From NCBI GenBank assembly GCA_013399015.1, contig VWZX01006105.1, positions 1,364,001 through 1,428,000 on the forward strand: 64,000 nucleotides of DNA, read 5' to 3'. Position numbers and translations under genes: made by a program. Of the stretch, positions 25,885 through 38,850 are shown one piece after another (positions within the stretch are counted from its first letter, which is position 1; the number at the start of each line of letters is the position of its first letter). The notes beneath the pieces were generated by a model. That model searched no databases. It had not been told where the DNA came from and worked only from the letters and a program-made list of their open reading frames with translations. This DNA comes from Galbula dea. Its lineage: Eukaryota; Chordata; Aves; Piciformes; Galbulidae.

Positions 25885-28800
25885 ACGGTCTGAGAAAAAT
25901 AGCTATTTGTTTTCCCAGAGTGATACAGAGCTGTCAATGAGGCCTTGGTGACTTGTGCTGTCCCCTTTGCTACATATTTCATGCTGCATTTCGGTAACAT
26001 AATTGTCACAGCAAGTTAGGGCCCAGCTGCTGGAAATTAATGGCAGGTGCATGATTTTTAAAAAGAAAAATTACTGCCCTTTTTGGCAGAATTTGAGAGG
26101 ATAACTCATTAATTAAGTAGCCTGAAAAGCAAAATAAAATCCTAATCACCTTTAGTGGATAGCCACAAGACCTGTACAGATATAAGGAAACTTCACTGAA
26201 GAGGGTAATGCCAACTCAGACCACATCCCAAGGAAGACCCGATCCTCTGCTGCCTTTATAGCATTTTCCTCTGTGGACAAGGAGGAAAAAGAGCCCTCTA
26301 GCACCTGAGCCAGATGGAACGAAAGCATTTGCCACGGAAATTCCCCGTGCACCATCACAGCTGCCCATGCTATGCTTCACCACCTGTCCCACAGACCTCA
26401 TGCCTAGAAGGGAGGACAGGAATAAGTCCTGGAGAATCCCAGAGGTCCTTATCCCCAGGTGCTGCAGCACACAGGGGATGGTGCTGCCAAGCCCCATCCT
26501 GACCACTGCAGCACTTCAGTGTGTCTCTAATCCATTTGTCCTCACCCTGTCTTTGTGTGCTATTGCTCCATTTCACACCATTGAGGGTAAGGCATTTTCA
26601 GAAGTGTTCAGACGTCTAGATAGGCATCTGGCCCAAATCTGCAAAGGTTCTGAGGCAGTGCCGCACTGCATCTTGAGTTAAACCAACTGCAGCTGGAGCT
26701 TAAGCGTCCCTACACTTGGGGTTTTCTCCTGTTTAACTACATCACTCCAAATCCACCTAGATAAACTGATACAACTTTTCTTGTATAGACAAGACCTTAA
26801 TCTCTCCCTTTAATCTCTTTTTGCTATTGTTCCTCCCAGCCTGGGCCTCTTGGCAGCCCAGGGCACTAATCACAGCGAGGTTCCTTGGGACGAGCAGAGA
26901 GCTACCATGTGAATTCATTTCTACTTGTGGCTGATGTTGGATCTGTGCTCCAGCTCCCTGAGGCAATATTAGTTTTGAGCCCCTAAGACTCAAATTTAAC
27001 ATTCAAAATGCATGTCCTTAATTTATGTCCTTCATCTGGTACTATCTTCCCCATGCTTCTTGGTGACTTCTTTGTCATGATAACCACTGTGGTTCTGACA
27101 AAGTTCCCCCTTTTCCATCAGTAGGAAGCATGGTGGGGTTCAGTAACCACACCACAACATGGGTCTGTCAGATTGCATCTCCTGCTTTTGACAGGCTCTG
27201 CAACCACAATTTTAAAGAAATGTGGGGAATCTCACCCTATCTCATCTTTTACAGAGTCACAGATGCTGCACCACCTGCCTAGCACTTCCCACTTGGTGCT
27301 GAGGACATCTGCATGGCTCCCATCCAGATCTGTTTTGCTGGGAAGCTCTGTCCTTCAGGATAATCCCACCACATGCTCATACACATGACATTGTGCTGTG
27401 CCAAGCAAGAACTGTGTTAGTTTCCCCTTTTTTCCTTACTGCTGCTCACTCCAGTCAGGTCCTCACTGTCCCCTGCAAACCAGGCTCCTCTCAGTTCAAC
27501 CTAGTCTTCATCTGGTACCTCTGCAGCTCCTCACAGCACTGTTGCTCCTCCTAATAAAACACAGTACAGGAAATAAGAAAAGAAAAGATCTGGCAAGAAA
27601 CAACAGTCTGGAAGCAACATTTTGGGAGCACTGATCTTCTGGTGTCATGTGCCTGGCTGGGGAATATAGTTCCTGCAAGTCAAAACCAGTATTTAGTCCT
27701 GGGTCAACGTCCTATGGTCTCAAGCCTGTTGACTGGTCAATTTTGCTTGAGCAGATAACTCTAACTGTATCAAAATGAGGTCAAGGTCTTATTAGAGATG
27801 TCACTCTAGGTGACAAGAGATCTCCCCTGCTCTTACCTCAACCTGGATAGACAAGAGGACACAGCAACTGGGAGTCAGCATCTGACTGGGGTCAGAGTCT
27901 GGCCTGGTGGGAGGCAGAGTTGTGTTTTACAGAACCTGCTGGCATAGAGCCTCATGTTCAGGTCATCTGGGCCTAAGTTATTACAAAAAAATAATAACCA
28001 ACCATAATCTTAAAACCAGTCTATGTTCATGCAAACCCATTGCTTTCCTAGCCTGTCTCAGTTCACTTGCGAGGTTTCCCAACAGTACCTGCAACTAAAG
28101 GTTGCAGCTGATATCCTCAGAGAGACAAGGAGGAAAGATGTTTTCTATTTAAACAAGATTTCCAAGTCAGTTTGGAAGTTTTCTGCAGAATGGTCCCCAA
28201 ATCTTGCCAGGCCATGTTCCAATGTAAGGCACAAGTGTACATCTTCACATTAACAGAGGTGGCGCTCAACATCCAACAGGGGACACATAGCAGCACTCAG
28301 GACTGTGAGTATATTGTTCCCAACTTGCAAAACCTCTGCTGTCCCCAGCAGTGAACCTTTTGTGGTTGCCCAGAAAAGTAAGGACAACATGTGGTGTGGT
28401 CATCCGCTGCCGTGTGGCCTGCAGGCACGTGTGTGTGCACCCAGTCACATCCTCTTCCTCAGGCTCTCTTACTGACAGTAGGTATTTCACTTACCATTAA
28501 CTGAACTAACTCTTCAGTCATCTGAATGTGCATCTATGCTTGAAATACCATTTAAAAGGAAAATACCAGAAGGGAAATGTGAGCAGACACATCTGCAGGA
28601 TGTGCAAATCAAGAGCAGAAATAGGGAATTTGGCAGGTCTCTCGGAAATGATGGCAGGGGTTTTTTAATCTCATGCCTTTTACTCATTCACCCGAGACAC
28701 TATTTCCTATTTGAAGACATATCTGCTTGGAATGTAAACACAATCCAGGGTTCAGCTACAACTTTTTCAGGAGAGAAACATCTGCTTTCCAATGTCACTG

Positions 28801-31800
28801 CCAGCCACAGTCTGGATAGGGAAGCATTTAGCAGAGAAGTGACACAGCTTGACATAGGCTGAACACACCACAGCTCCATGCTGTGTGAGCAGGGCAGGCA
28901 AACTATGCCTCCTTATCTCACTGATACTGTGAGTAAACCACAGTCAAGACAATCAGAGGCAAGGGATAGTAAAACAAATCAGCAATGAAGGTTAGTGGAG
29001 CCAGGTGTTAAAAGGCTCCAAAACTGCAGGCAGAGAAGGGTCAGGCAGCAGGGCATTGCAGTGCTGCCCAGCCTGCCTTCACCTCTGTAATGGTCCTGTT
29101 TTCCATACAGAAAACCACGTTTCACAAGGCCTTGTAGCTGTTTTCCAGGGAGCAGGTGAAGCACTGCTGGAACCATCATCCCACATACTGACTCCTTTAA
29201 GGGGGCAGTGAGTGAATGAAGGAGAGCAGGAAAAGCCTTGTGCCCTTACAGGACAGTGATGAAAAGCAAACATCCTTGTTTTTGATGTTCCCCTCAAAGG
29301 CTATACAAGAGATCCTGCAATTGCTGTATAAGGGGCACTTTGTACCCAGTACCACAGTTCAAGCCCATATATATCTCACATCAGGCAGAGGAGAGGCTGT
29401 GCTAGGACTTAGCCTTTCTGCTTTAGCTTACAGCTTTCTCCATTTATATGATCTCATTTTTTCCCTCCTGCACTTGTCCCAGTTTGACTTGATGCTATGA
29501 AAGCACTTTGCTGTCCTTTCCAAGTTTGTCTTGCCCTTTAGACATGTCTCCTTCCCTGATATTCAATTTCTGCTGCATTTTCTGCTTCTGCAGAGTCATA
29601 TTCTCTCCCTGTACAAAGTTGTGTAGTGATGTGGCAAATTTATCCATTTGGAAGGTTTGCCCTTAAATACTCAGCCAGAATGGCTGCTGAATTTAAGAAT
29701 AAATCCAAGATTGCCATTCCAGCTATCCTCCCTCCCCTGTGCCTGGGCAGTATATGGGTACCTCATTTGCCTCATGCTATCCTCTCCAAGGTAGATAGGC
29801 AAGGTCACCCCTTCTCAGAGGGGTTAATTCTGGCTCACTGGATTCTGGCACTGAGCTGGGTTAAAGAAAACATGGAATAAATGAGGACAGGTACTCATAG
29901 ACAAATGCATGAATGACTGATACAAGAAATTTCTGACATTTACTATTTTCTAGCAGATATTACAGTCCCCTGACACTCTATCCAAAACATGGTGACTCTC
30001 CAGCTGACAGAGTTTGCAGCCAGGTACCTAAAATTTATACTTGCGTCAATTCCTGTTGCAGAAAAAATGGCTCAGGATGGTGATCTCTGGCCAATGACCA
30101 CCTGAGGGCAGTGGCTCAGTCACTGTCTCAGTCACCACCAAAACCGAGATTTGCAATCACTGCTACAAGACCTTGCTGAAGTAGTCTTAAGTAAGCTCTG
30201 AGGTTAGAAACTGAACACATTTCACAGAGAACCCTGATACATCCTGTTAATTACCCACAAAAGAATAAAATTGTGATAATTAGAAGATCAGATAATGGTG
30301 CCTGGGAAACACCAGAGCAGCAACAGCAGAAATGTTGGTTTAATAATTAAATGCATGTTAAGTACCCTTAAACACCTCATTAAAGGCTGGGGTGTGATTC
30401 CCAGCACCAGCCTCAGTGTGCTAACAGCAATAAGACACATGGAGCTTCAAGGTTAAATAGATAATTTCTCACCATTTTTTATATTTTGGAAAAAAGAGTG
30501 AAATGAACTTTTTCCACAGTTTTCAGCTTGAAACAGTTTTTGCTTTTCAGCATGGTGAAAATCCCTGAGTTGCACTCTTTGGTGCTACTTAACTTTCCCC
30601 ACCCTCCCAAGAGATGTAAGGAGATGAGATGAGAGCCCAAAGTGCCCTGAAAAACAGACCAAAGAAGAGGAAGAGAGGATATGACATCATTGCAGGAGAG
30701 TCCCTTTAACCACCAAATGGAAATTGCCACAATAGAGAGATCTTAATACTTTGAATTTTGCCCTCACCTCAGAAATCTCCAGGAGGAAATAGCACCAGGG
30801 AAGTGAATGAAGTGGGTAGGAATGAAATAAATAGTGTACCTGTAACAGGGAATTAGGTAAGCCTTCCAACACAGACTAGCTGTTGGAGCAGCCTCTTTTT
30901 CTTGCACACCATTTGTGGTATCTCAAAGAGGCTCCATTTTCAGAAAGACCTGGATTCACACCTGCTGGAAAAGAGAGCTGAATTTGGGCAATTAATGAAT
31001 CTTCTTTGGAAACCTTGGCTGGCCCACTGTAGGATGTTCAGGAAAACAATGTCTTTCATGTCAGTTAGTCTGTAGTTAGAAAGAAAAATGCTTAGAGTAA
31101 GTAATCTGTGTTAAACCAAAACCAAAGAATGAGAACAGCTACATTATTGGTTTTAAGTCTCCTTAAACCAAACTAAACAGCAACCACAGAAGCAAATGGA
31201 GGGGTTATCCATCTCTGGAGAAGCTACAAAAGAGGGGTTCACCACAAAAGCCAAAGCCATTCCTGCAGATAAGACTTCCCTCTTCAGCTTGCTCCAGCTC
31301 CAAGGAGCTCTGGCCACATATGAGTGAGCTCCTACTAGGAGGGACTACCTACTCCTGTCTGCTTTTGTTTTGCTGGCTATGATACCACTAAAACTTGTCT
31401 GTCACAGAAGGGACTGTCTTTAGATTCTTTGCCGGCTGCTTGACTGCCCTGTGGCCAGACCTGGCACTGTAGCAGTGCCATGTAAGTGTTGCTGAGAAAT
31501 ACAGCTCATTTTTTAATCCAAATACCCTATATACTTCTGAATGGGTATAAATACTACACAAGTAAACAAGCTCAAGAAACTTGACATGGTTGAGAACAAA
31601 GTTGTAAGCAACCTATCGCAGAAGGAGATTGTCCATGGTAAAGGATCTTCCAGTTGTGTTCAACACTTGAAATCCCTCAAAGGCAATGCTTTTGCAGCCA
31701 TCACTGTGCCTTTGCAGCTGTGCATACATGATCATGACTAAGGGCTTTTTATTGTATTGAATCCTACTGTCACTCCCTGGAGAAGCATTTGGGAAAAAGT

Positions 31801-32825
31801 TCTGTTGGGAAAAAGAGACTGTTCCTCAAAGCTTGTGAAACCCAGGAAATGCTCAACAGCCTTTCTTCAGCAACTGTAGATACTGCTTATAGATTAGAAC
31901 AGGAACATAAACTGAAGAGTCATTTGGGGTTTTTCTTAAATCACTGAAGGATGCAAAGTTGCCAAGAGCTTGCTCTGCTCTGGACATACTTTGATAGCCA
32001 ACTGGCAGAATATTAGGATTATGGGATAGGGATCAAGATATTTAATCATTAGCATCCTGTGTCTCCAGCCCATGATTCTAAATGTAGTATCAGTCAGTAT
32101 TTAATTAAAAAGCAATACAATTTCAAACTTGCAAGCCAGTGTTTTGGGTTGGGTGAGACTGCAGAAAGGGTACTTTCCAACTAAAGATTTCTCCTGCTCA
32201 GCAGATTTCTGTCCAGAATACTTTGTCTACCCTACAATTTTTATGAGAGGCCACTGAACTGAAAATGGCTTTGGACTAAACAGCAGCACATATGTATCTG
32301 AGAGTGCTACCTATAAATTGGTATGACATTGCAAGTTGTGACCTGATGGAGTCCCTGTGAATGACCCAGGGGATCTCTCCCTGTACAGCTGATAAACTCA
32401 GGCTGACCAGACCAAATCACAGTGCCTTAGCATTCATGGCACTGCCAAGGATGTGTCACCCATGTCTCCCAGACCAAAGATGACCTTTGAAAGTTAAAGC
32501 CCTCCTTTACTTTTGACTGAAACATGTTGACATAGTAGATCAAATGTTTTGTTTTCCTGATGTTGCTACAGAAGAATAGGGCTTGACAAATAACTCCAAC
32601 ACAGCAGAACAAAGCAGCAGGATTAGTTCTGCTTCTTGAAAACTGTAGTTCTCAAGCAGCTCTGGGACACCTCAGAAGAAACCACAAGCCTCAGCAGGGG
32701 AAGGACACAATATCATAGTAGAGAACCAGCCACACCACTGCAGTCTCTCCCAGAAGAAATATTTGAAGAGTCAAGGGACACTGTCCTTAGATCAATGAAT
32801 ACCCGAGGGGAAACTAAGCATGAAA

Positions 32826-32854
32826 CCACACACAGACACACATACACACACATT
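32826..32854. repeat. CA-rich microsatellite, imperfect
   Basis: Imperfect CA repeat with GA and TA interruptions, around CACACACAGACACACATACA. Short enough that length variation is likely modest. Confidence 0.7.
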
Positions 32855-35595
32855 GAGATACATGTCCTGTGTAACCATTCATTTTCCACGATAGCTCAGG
32901 ATACACTGATTATCTGCTAGTCTTTACAATGCCAGTTATAGCTCTTTCAAGCATCCCAGAACATGTGAAATCCAAACCCAGGGCTGGAGCTTTTACTAGC
33001 TTAAGGCAGCTGGGCCCTTTTCTAGGACAAGGTTGTAGTGAGTAGGAAATCCAGGGTTTAATTCCAGTGCTGAAAAGAGTAAAGAAAAATATTTTCTTGC
33101 AGCCTCCTCAGAACAAGAAAACAACAGAAAAGAAAGGTCCAGCACAGCAAATCCAAATACAAGGATTCAGTAATCATCTATCTGAAAGAGATTTTCCAGG
33201 CCCATGTTCCAGCAACACTGTGAGATGAAGTTCTGGCCCCTACTCTCAGGCAGAAGCCCTTGGGTAGGTATCCATCCTCTGGAGAGATGCAGCAGTTCAG
33301 ACAGCCCCATGTCCAGTATTTCATTTTGGTTGGTGTTGGAAAGCCTCCAGGACAGCTTAGCAGCTTTCTGCATCTCCCTCCAACAGTACTCACCTTTTGC
33401 TGTGGACCATGTGTGGGGCTGGGTGTCTGCACCAAGCAGTTTTTGCAAGTCTCTGGCAAGTTTGTGGCATAGAGAAAGATGGACAGACACCTGCCTGATT
33501 CATCCCACTCCTCTTCTGGACCTGCTCAGTTTCTTGGCTTCAGGAGGAAATAATCCAACCAAAAACTGCTCAGCAGGTGTAGGCTGTAAGCAGCCTACCT
33601 CACCTCAGGGAAAGGTGCAGAACCAAGGCAGGGTCTTGGCTACAGCAACATTAGCAACCATACATCTGCCCTTGAATTCACAACACAACACAACACAGGA
33701 AGTGATCTCTCCTTAACCTGCATAATGCAGAACAAAACATGGTCGTTCCCATCAGCAATATGGATCAGCTCATCAAAGTAATCTATCCAGCAAGTTACCA
33801 TCACCCCTATCTTCATTGCTTTGCCTGGTCTCAGGGAACCCTGTTTTTAACAAATGGATATGTGATATCCAGGGCACCATATCCCAGCCTCAAGTGATTC
33901 ACTTGCCTATTACCTCAATACCACCCAAATCTAAGGCATAAATTTTCCTAGTTCACTTCATTTCTCATAGGTGCCTGCAGGAATGCCAGCTGTTCCTCCA
34001 GCACTGTATTTCTCAAATTAAGCTTACCTCTTGCTGTGTTGGTTCAAACTGAAGCATAGCAAAAGAAATTACATGATACCTGACCATTGTCAGGAGTTAC
34101 TGCACTTTTGTTTCATAAAACCTAAGGTGACTTTCTAGAAGCTGTCAGCTGCTTTTGGTACAACACTTTTGGCTGCTGCTAGAGCCTGATATAGGCTACT
34201 GGGTTACTATACCAGCTGACACAGAAATGCAAAGCAATAAAAGGCTTAGCAGTCATGAGGCACTAAACAGTGGAAGTAAAATTGACTCAATAAAAGGCTT
34301 TTTAAGCTGTTCTGTCATGGCTAGTTTTTTTGAAAGCCATTTACTGAAAATGAGCATTTCCTCTCTAATCTGTGCTCCTTCATAGGGGATTATCATCTCA
34401 TTGCCACAGTTTGCACTGTGTGATGTGGCAGAGCACGTTTTTCAGGGCTACCTCATGTGCACCAAACAGGCAAGCTGCTAGGTGAAAGTTCAAAGTCCAG
34501 TTTATTAAGAGTTTGCAAGTTTAGTGCTGCCTGTAGCCACAACTGTGCTGCATCATCCTTCTGGGTCACACCAAGGGACTTCACATCCAAATGGCACTTT
34601 GTAGAAAACTGCAACTCTGAGGAGGGCAAAAGTTCTGGAAATAAAGTGGCACATGAGCTAAAAGCTTGCTCTTAGTAGATGTCACAGCACTTGTCAATGG
34701 TTTGTTCAATAGTCTCAAAGAGAGTGCTCCCATTCTTCAAAGGTTATTACATCCGGACTTTTCAGGAAACAAATGTATTTCTAGGCTGTTAGCAGTGCTG
34801 CTGACTCAGTTTTATGTCAGAAAACATGTAGGGTATTTCCATACAGCCTTTCACACCAGACACGAGTGATTTCTGTTCCTGCTCTGAGCAGAGCCAAAGC
34901 AAGCCAAATTCAGTCAGGGCTATGAAACTGCAGAAAACTCAAGTACACTGTAACTTCAATGACTTGACTTCTAGTTAGGAGTTGACTTGGCTGGTGGCAG
35001 GAGAGCTTCTCCATGTAGTGTTGACCTGCAAGACACAAGTTCATTCAGATTCAGACCCTTGGAGAGCCAGACTTATGTACCTACCTACTGGAGGATTTTC
35101 TGATCTGCTGAGCACTTTGGTTTGTGGCTGTTCAGACCCCTGAGGCAGACCGAGGTGTCTCTTTGTGGGTACCCAAAATTAGAGACCAGTTTCTAAAATG
35201 CTTGTATATCTCTTTTCCACAGAGTGCTCTTTTGGGACAAGTAGAGGCACATTCCAGTACAAAGGCCCTGCAGGAAAAAAGCTCAGCTACTCTTCCACAC
35301 ACACAGGGCTTCTCCAGTATACCATACAGCAAGCAAACAATCATATAAGCAAGACACAATTTTGAAATCCAAATCATAGTCTACCTAGAAGCTAACAAGA
35401 ATCAGCTGTCTGGATGACAGCATTACACAAAAAAAAGCTTTAACATACTCTTTTAATTATTTTGCACTTTGGTAGCAACTGGAGACCTCAGTGGAGTCAT
35501 GCTCCAGTATGACAAGCACCATACTAATAAATGTCACAGGCTAGCTGTTACCCCAGAGAACCCAGTATACATAGACAAGGCATATTCTGAGACAG

Positions 35596-35720
35596 AAGTA
35601 CAGATGCAGAGAGAGATGACATGACTACCCTAAGGCCAAATAGTAAGTGATTGGTGGGGCAGAGATTTCCCAGCACCATACTGCTCCTGAGCCTCAAGAG
35701 TCCTGGCTTTGTGCACCAGA
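35596..35720 (+). mobile_element. Ancient MIR/L2-like relic
   Basis: ACAGATGCAGAGAGAGATGA, CTACCCTAAGGCCAAATAGT, AAGTGATTGGTGGGGCAGAG and CTGCTCCTGAGCCTCAAGAG parallel the MIR/L2-type pattern (gaggcacagagaga, gcccaaggtcacacag, caagtcagtggcagag, ctcctgac). Divergence is high. Confidence 0.4.
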
Positions 35721-36719
35721 AATTAGCAGTTGCCAACCACAAAGCCTTGCTTAGTACCTGAAAGGCAAAAGTACATTTTTTCCTCACTTTCCAGTACCTT
35801 TCTGGAGGAGATAGGAGGAATTTTTTTTTTGTCATTGACTCTTTTTTTTTTTCCAGCTGAAAATACTTCTGTAACTGTTTATAGAGATAAAAAAGAAAAG
35901 ACTGTTGTCTAGCTCTGTGTTCTTCACATAGTCGTGTGCACATCCAGCATTTGGCCAAAAACACAGGTGCTCCCCAAGAAACAATGTTTGTGTGCCCACT
36001 CCCAGAATGGTACACCAGAACATCTGTCCTGTGTCTCGGTGCATAAGTACACTCCAGGGATATGGCTGGCTGTTGCTCACTAGGTAGAAGCAGCTGAATT
36101 TTTTTTAGTCTTCATTATAAGTGCATAAGACTTTCTGGAAAAGAGCACATAAAGAAGCAGATTTATGGTCACCAAAAAAGAATTGCAAATAGCTCTATAG
36201 CCAGCTTCAAAAACCTGCTGGAAAACAGGTGAGCCAGGCCTAAATAACCGAGAGACTGCCTAGTTCATCCATTGCAATGTGTCCAGAGCTGCCTGCATGC
36301 TGATAGCATTGCACCAGCCACAGTCAGAACAGGAGGCAGAGGGGAGCAGAGAGCTCGCCTTAAAAAACACAGCAATGCAGTTCCATCAGTCTCCAGCCAT
36401 TGAAGCTCATCAAATCATTTCACTTCTAGTAATCAAAATTTAAGGAAGCCTGTTCCTGAAAAACATACGTACAGTTATGAACCAGAGTCCTTGAAGTATT
36501 CTTAGTCAGTGCCTTACATTACACTAGGACACTGCCAAGGCATTGACAGAGAGTGAGTTAAGTGTAATTTAAAAGCACTGGCCCAGCTATTTGTAGATTT
36601 GTATGGTTTCTGCCAGGGTTTGGACAGCGAGAATAACCCCTCTGCATGCAACATAAAATAAGCCAAAAGAATGGGAGGGTATATATTGTTGCCTCTCTAA
36701 AGCTCAAACATCCCAAACA

Positions 36720-36793
36720 GTACAGTGGTGCCCAGTGACAGGACAAGAGGTAACGGGCACAAACTGGGATACATGAAGTTCGATCTCAACATC
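36720..36793 (+). mobile_element. CR1 LINE fragment, sense, left half (interrupted host element)
   Basis: The sequence from CAGTGGTGCCCAGTGACAGG through ACAAGAGGTAACGGGCACAA to GATCTCAACATC is sense-strand CR1 coding sequence for the conserved VPSDRTRGN-HKLGY motif. It stops where an oppositely oriented CR1 tail begins. The right half of the same element resumes at about 36924. Confidence 0.75.
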
Positions 36794-36923
36794 ACAGTAT
36801 CACAGAATGTTAGGAGTTGGAAGGGACCTCGAAACATCTAGTCCAACCTCCCTGCCAGAGCAGGATTCCCTAAGACTAGGTCACAACAAAGCTTCCCTGA
36901 TCAGGATTTGAACCCAAGTCCTG
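36794..36923 (-). mobile_element. CR1-tailed insertion, antisense, nested in an older CR1
   Basis: The plus strand begins CACAGTATCACAGAATGTTA and continues GAGTTGGAAGGGACCTC and CAGGATTCCCTAAGACTAGG, the antisense CR1 3' end. It is closely similar to the copy at 23662. Beyond 36890 it leaves the usual CR1 sequence and enters a segment containing, on the minus strand, the pol III B-box-like GGTTCAAATCC (36914-36904). It could be a 5'-truncated CR1 with unrelated sequence at the break, or the tail of a tRNA-headed, CR1-tailed SINE. The right boundary is approximate. Confidence 0.7.
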
Positions 36924-36974
36924 GTCGTGAGAGCACTGAAACAGGCTGCCCAGGGAGGTGGTGGAGTCTCTGTC
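36924..36974 (+). mobile_element. CR1 LINE fragment, sense, right half (interrupted host element)
   Basis: The sequence GAGAGCACTGAAACAGGCTG and CCCAGGGAGGTGGTGGAGTC is sense CR1 encoding the LPREVVES region. In CR1 this follows the segment at 36720-36793 after a short gap, so the two halves belong to one element split by the insertion between them. Similarity ends near 36974. Confidence 0.7.
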
Positions 36975-38764
36975 TATTCTGCAATACAGTGGTCTTGCAA
37001 GATTCCTCTGTTCTTGCAATGTCCCAATAGACAGCAAACATGTGGAATTGCTTACACAAGGATGTAAATAAAAAGACAGGTCTTTAGCACTCTAGCTGAC
37101 AACACTTCACCTTAAATAACACATGAGCCTCATGATACTGGACAGATTTACAGGGGTGCAGATGCCAAAGCAGATTGTAAAGTACCTTGCTAATACCAGG
37201 CATGACACTGGACAAATGCCTCACGCGGTGCCTGCTTCAGCTTGCAGCAAGGCAGACGCATGGTCTTCCAGGTTACAGAACAATGGTGATCGATTAGAGG
37301 ACGACTTGAGCTAAAAGAGGGCAAGTCTGCAACTGCATATGCAAAGGTAACAATCCCAACAGGGACAAAGGAAATAAAGAAAATTAAACAAAGATGGTGA
37401 AATTAGTTTTTTTCCTATTAACTACATCACTGTGAATGCAAAGTTGCTGAATACAATTGCTACTAGATAAGGAATGACAGTCATTTAGTGTGTTGGTCTG
37501 AATTCACTTCCACTAAAGGCAGAAGCACAGAAAACAGCACCGGTGACAAATGAGAGGGGAAAAAAAAAGATAAAATGACTGCTATGTGATTCTGTATAGT
37601 CTGTATAAAAAAAGAAGGCACTACAGGTTTATTATAGACATTTTCACAGTGGAAAGCAACACAACATATCAATCAACAGCCATGCTGAATGCTGGACAGT
37701 TGTGGGGTAAAATTCATATTGTCTTGACTCCTGTGAAGGAGCTCACCTTACAGACAGACTGCCATGGGTTGATGACTGGGATGTCTGGCAGAACATTACC
37801 TGGAAAAAGTTGGTTTGCTTTACAACAGACAGCCCAGATTCAAAAACTGAGGAAGACCACTGTTCTCTCTTCAACCCAGGGTTTAGGACATTCCTGGTTC
37901 AAATCCACTCTTTGTCTTGTTCAGCATGAGGCTTCAAACTGAGGGTCTGCCATTACAGAACAAACTCCAAGATGCTCCTGGTATGGGTAATTTGCAGCCT
38001 TCTATTCACAGGAACAGGAACTAGTGCCTGAACTTAGTTGTTCAAGGTCTAGAAAATTGTTTTTTCTCCTGCAGATTAATCATTATTTATCTTATAGAAA
38101 CCAGAAGACCCAACTTGAGGGACCGAGAGTTCTCACAATACCTTTCTTCAGCTGCCTCAAGAGTATGCTGCTTCACACCTGGTGGTTGGGGCAATGTCCT
38201 CACAGGTGGGAGGTGCAGTTTCAGATTTCCTCAGGCAGAGGAATCAGTCAAGCCCTAGGTCACCCACGTCCCAGCCCCAAACCCCTACCATACTCATTAC
38301 TGCTAGTAACCATGTGCTGGGTTGTAATACCTGAGCCTAACCTTGCAAAGATTAGCTCCTCTAACAAAGAAGTTCTTTGTGGATGTCAAAGCATCAGCTC
38401 TTCCCAAAAGGTTAAATAGGGCCTTGACTCCTTCAATTACTTGGCTTGGAGACAATGAGCTTTAGCAGGCTAAGCAAAACTCTGCATGTGAAAACAACTG
38501 AACTGACATGCATTTAGTATGTTGCTGGCTTCTCCTCCCAGAAGCTTTAATCAGTGTTCAGAGAGCAAGGTAAAATGTGCAGTGCTTGCCCAGAACTCGG
38601 ATGCCGGTGGCAGTTCCAGCAAGATACCCAGGCAAAAAAACCTCCTGATTGGACAAAAGGGAGGTCTGTGATGCAAACAACAAATACCACACAAATCCTC
38701 CTATCTGCTGATCTAAAGAACTCTGCTGATGGCTCCTCAGTGAGTTTTGCAGCCACCATAGGAG

Positions 38765-38850
38765 CAAAGCATTTTCTTCATTTTCAATGCCCAAAGACTG
38801 AAGCTTAGAGAAATTTGGCAAAAGCCACACAGCAAATCTGGCACATCAGA
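38765..38850 (+). mobile_element. Ancient MIR/L2-like relic, short
   Basis: AAAGACTGAAGCTTAGAGAA, TTTGGCAAAAGCCACACAGC and AAATCTGGCA resemble the gaaactgaggcacagag...gcccaaggtcacacagc core of old amniote SINEs. About 85 bases are recognisable. Confidence 0.4.

Larger units (their letters stand above)
23796..35595. other. Intergenic, no gene recognised
   Basis: Contains the T/G-rich tract at 25786-25884, a CA-rich microsatellite at 32826, and AT-rich motif-dense blocks near 25395-25620 and 30235-30440. The longest ORF (33204-33716, 170 codons, plus strand) has no recognisable domain and is overlapped by two minus-strand ORFs. Confidence 0.6.

Noticed and set aside
25725..26009. Minus-strand ORF with Lys/Thr/Asn/Gln-rich repeats
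   Set aside because: It is produced by translation of the T/G-rich low-complexity tract.
26585..26650. Possible old repeat around TTTTCAGAAGTGTTCAGACG
   Set aside because: It resembles an old amniote repeat pattern only vaguely, too short to support a call.
33204..33716. 170-codon plus-strand ORF
   Set aside because: Composition and content resemble chance translation, with no domain, signal peptide or splice context. It overlaps two minus-strand ORFs of similar quality.
36900..36965. Complete tRNA gene on the minus strand
   Set aside because: An acceptor-like pairing can be drawn between TCCCTG and CAGGGA, but the 5' part is CR1 sequence and there is no proper D arm or anticodon arm. Only the B-box-like piece is kept as a finding.
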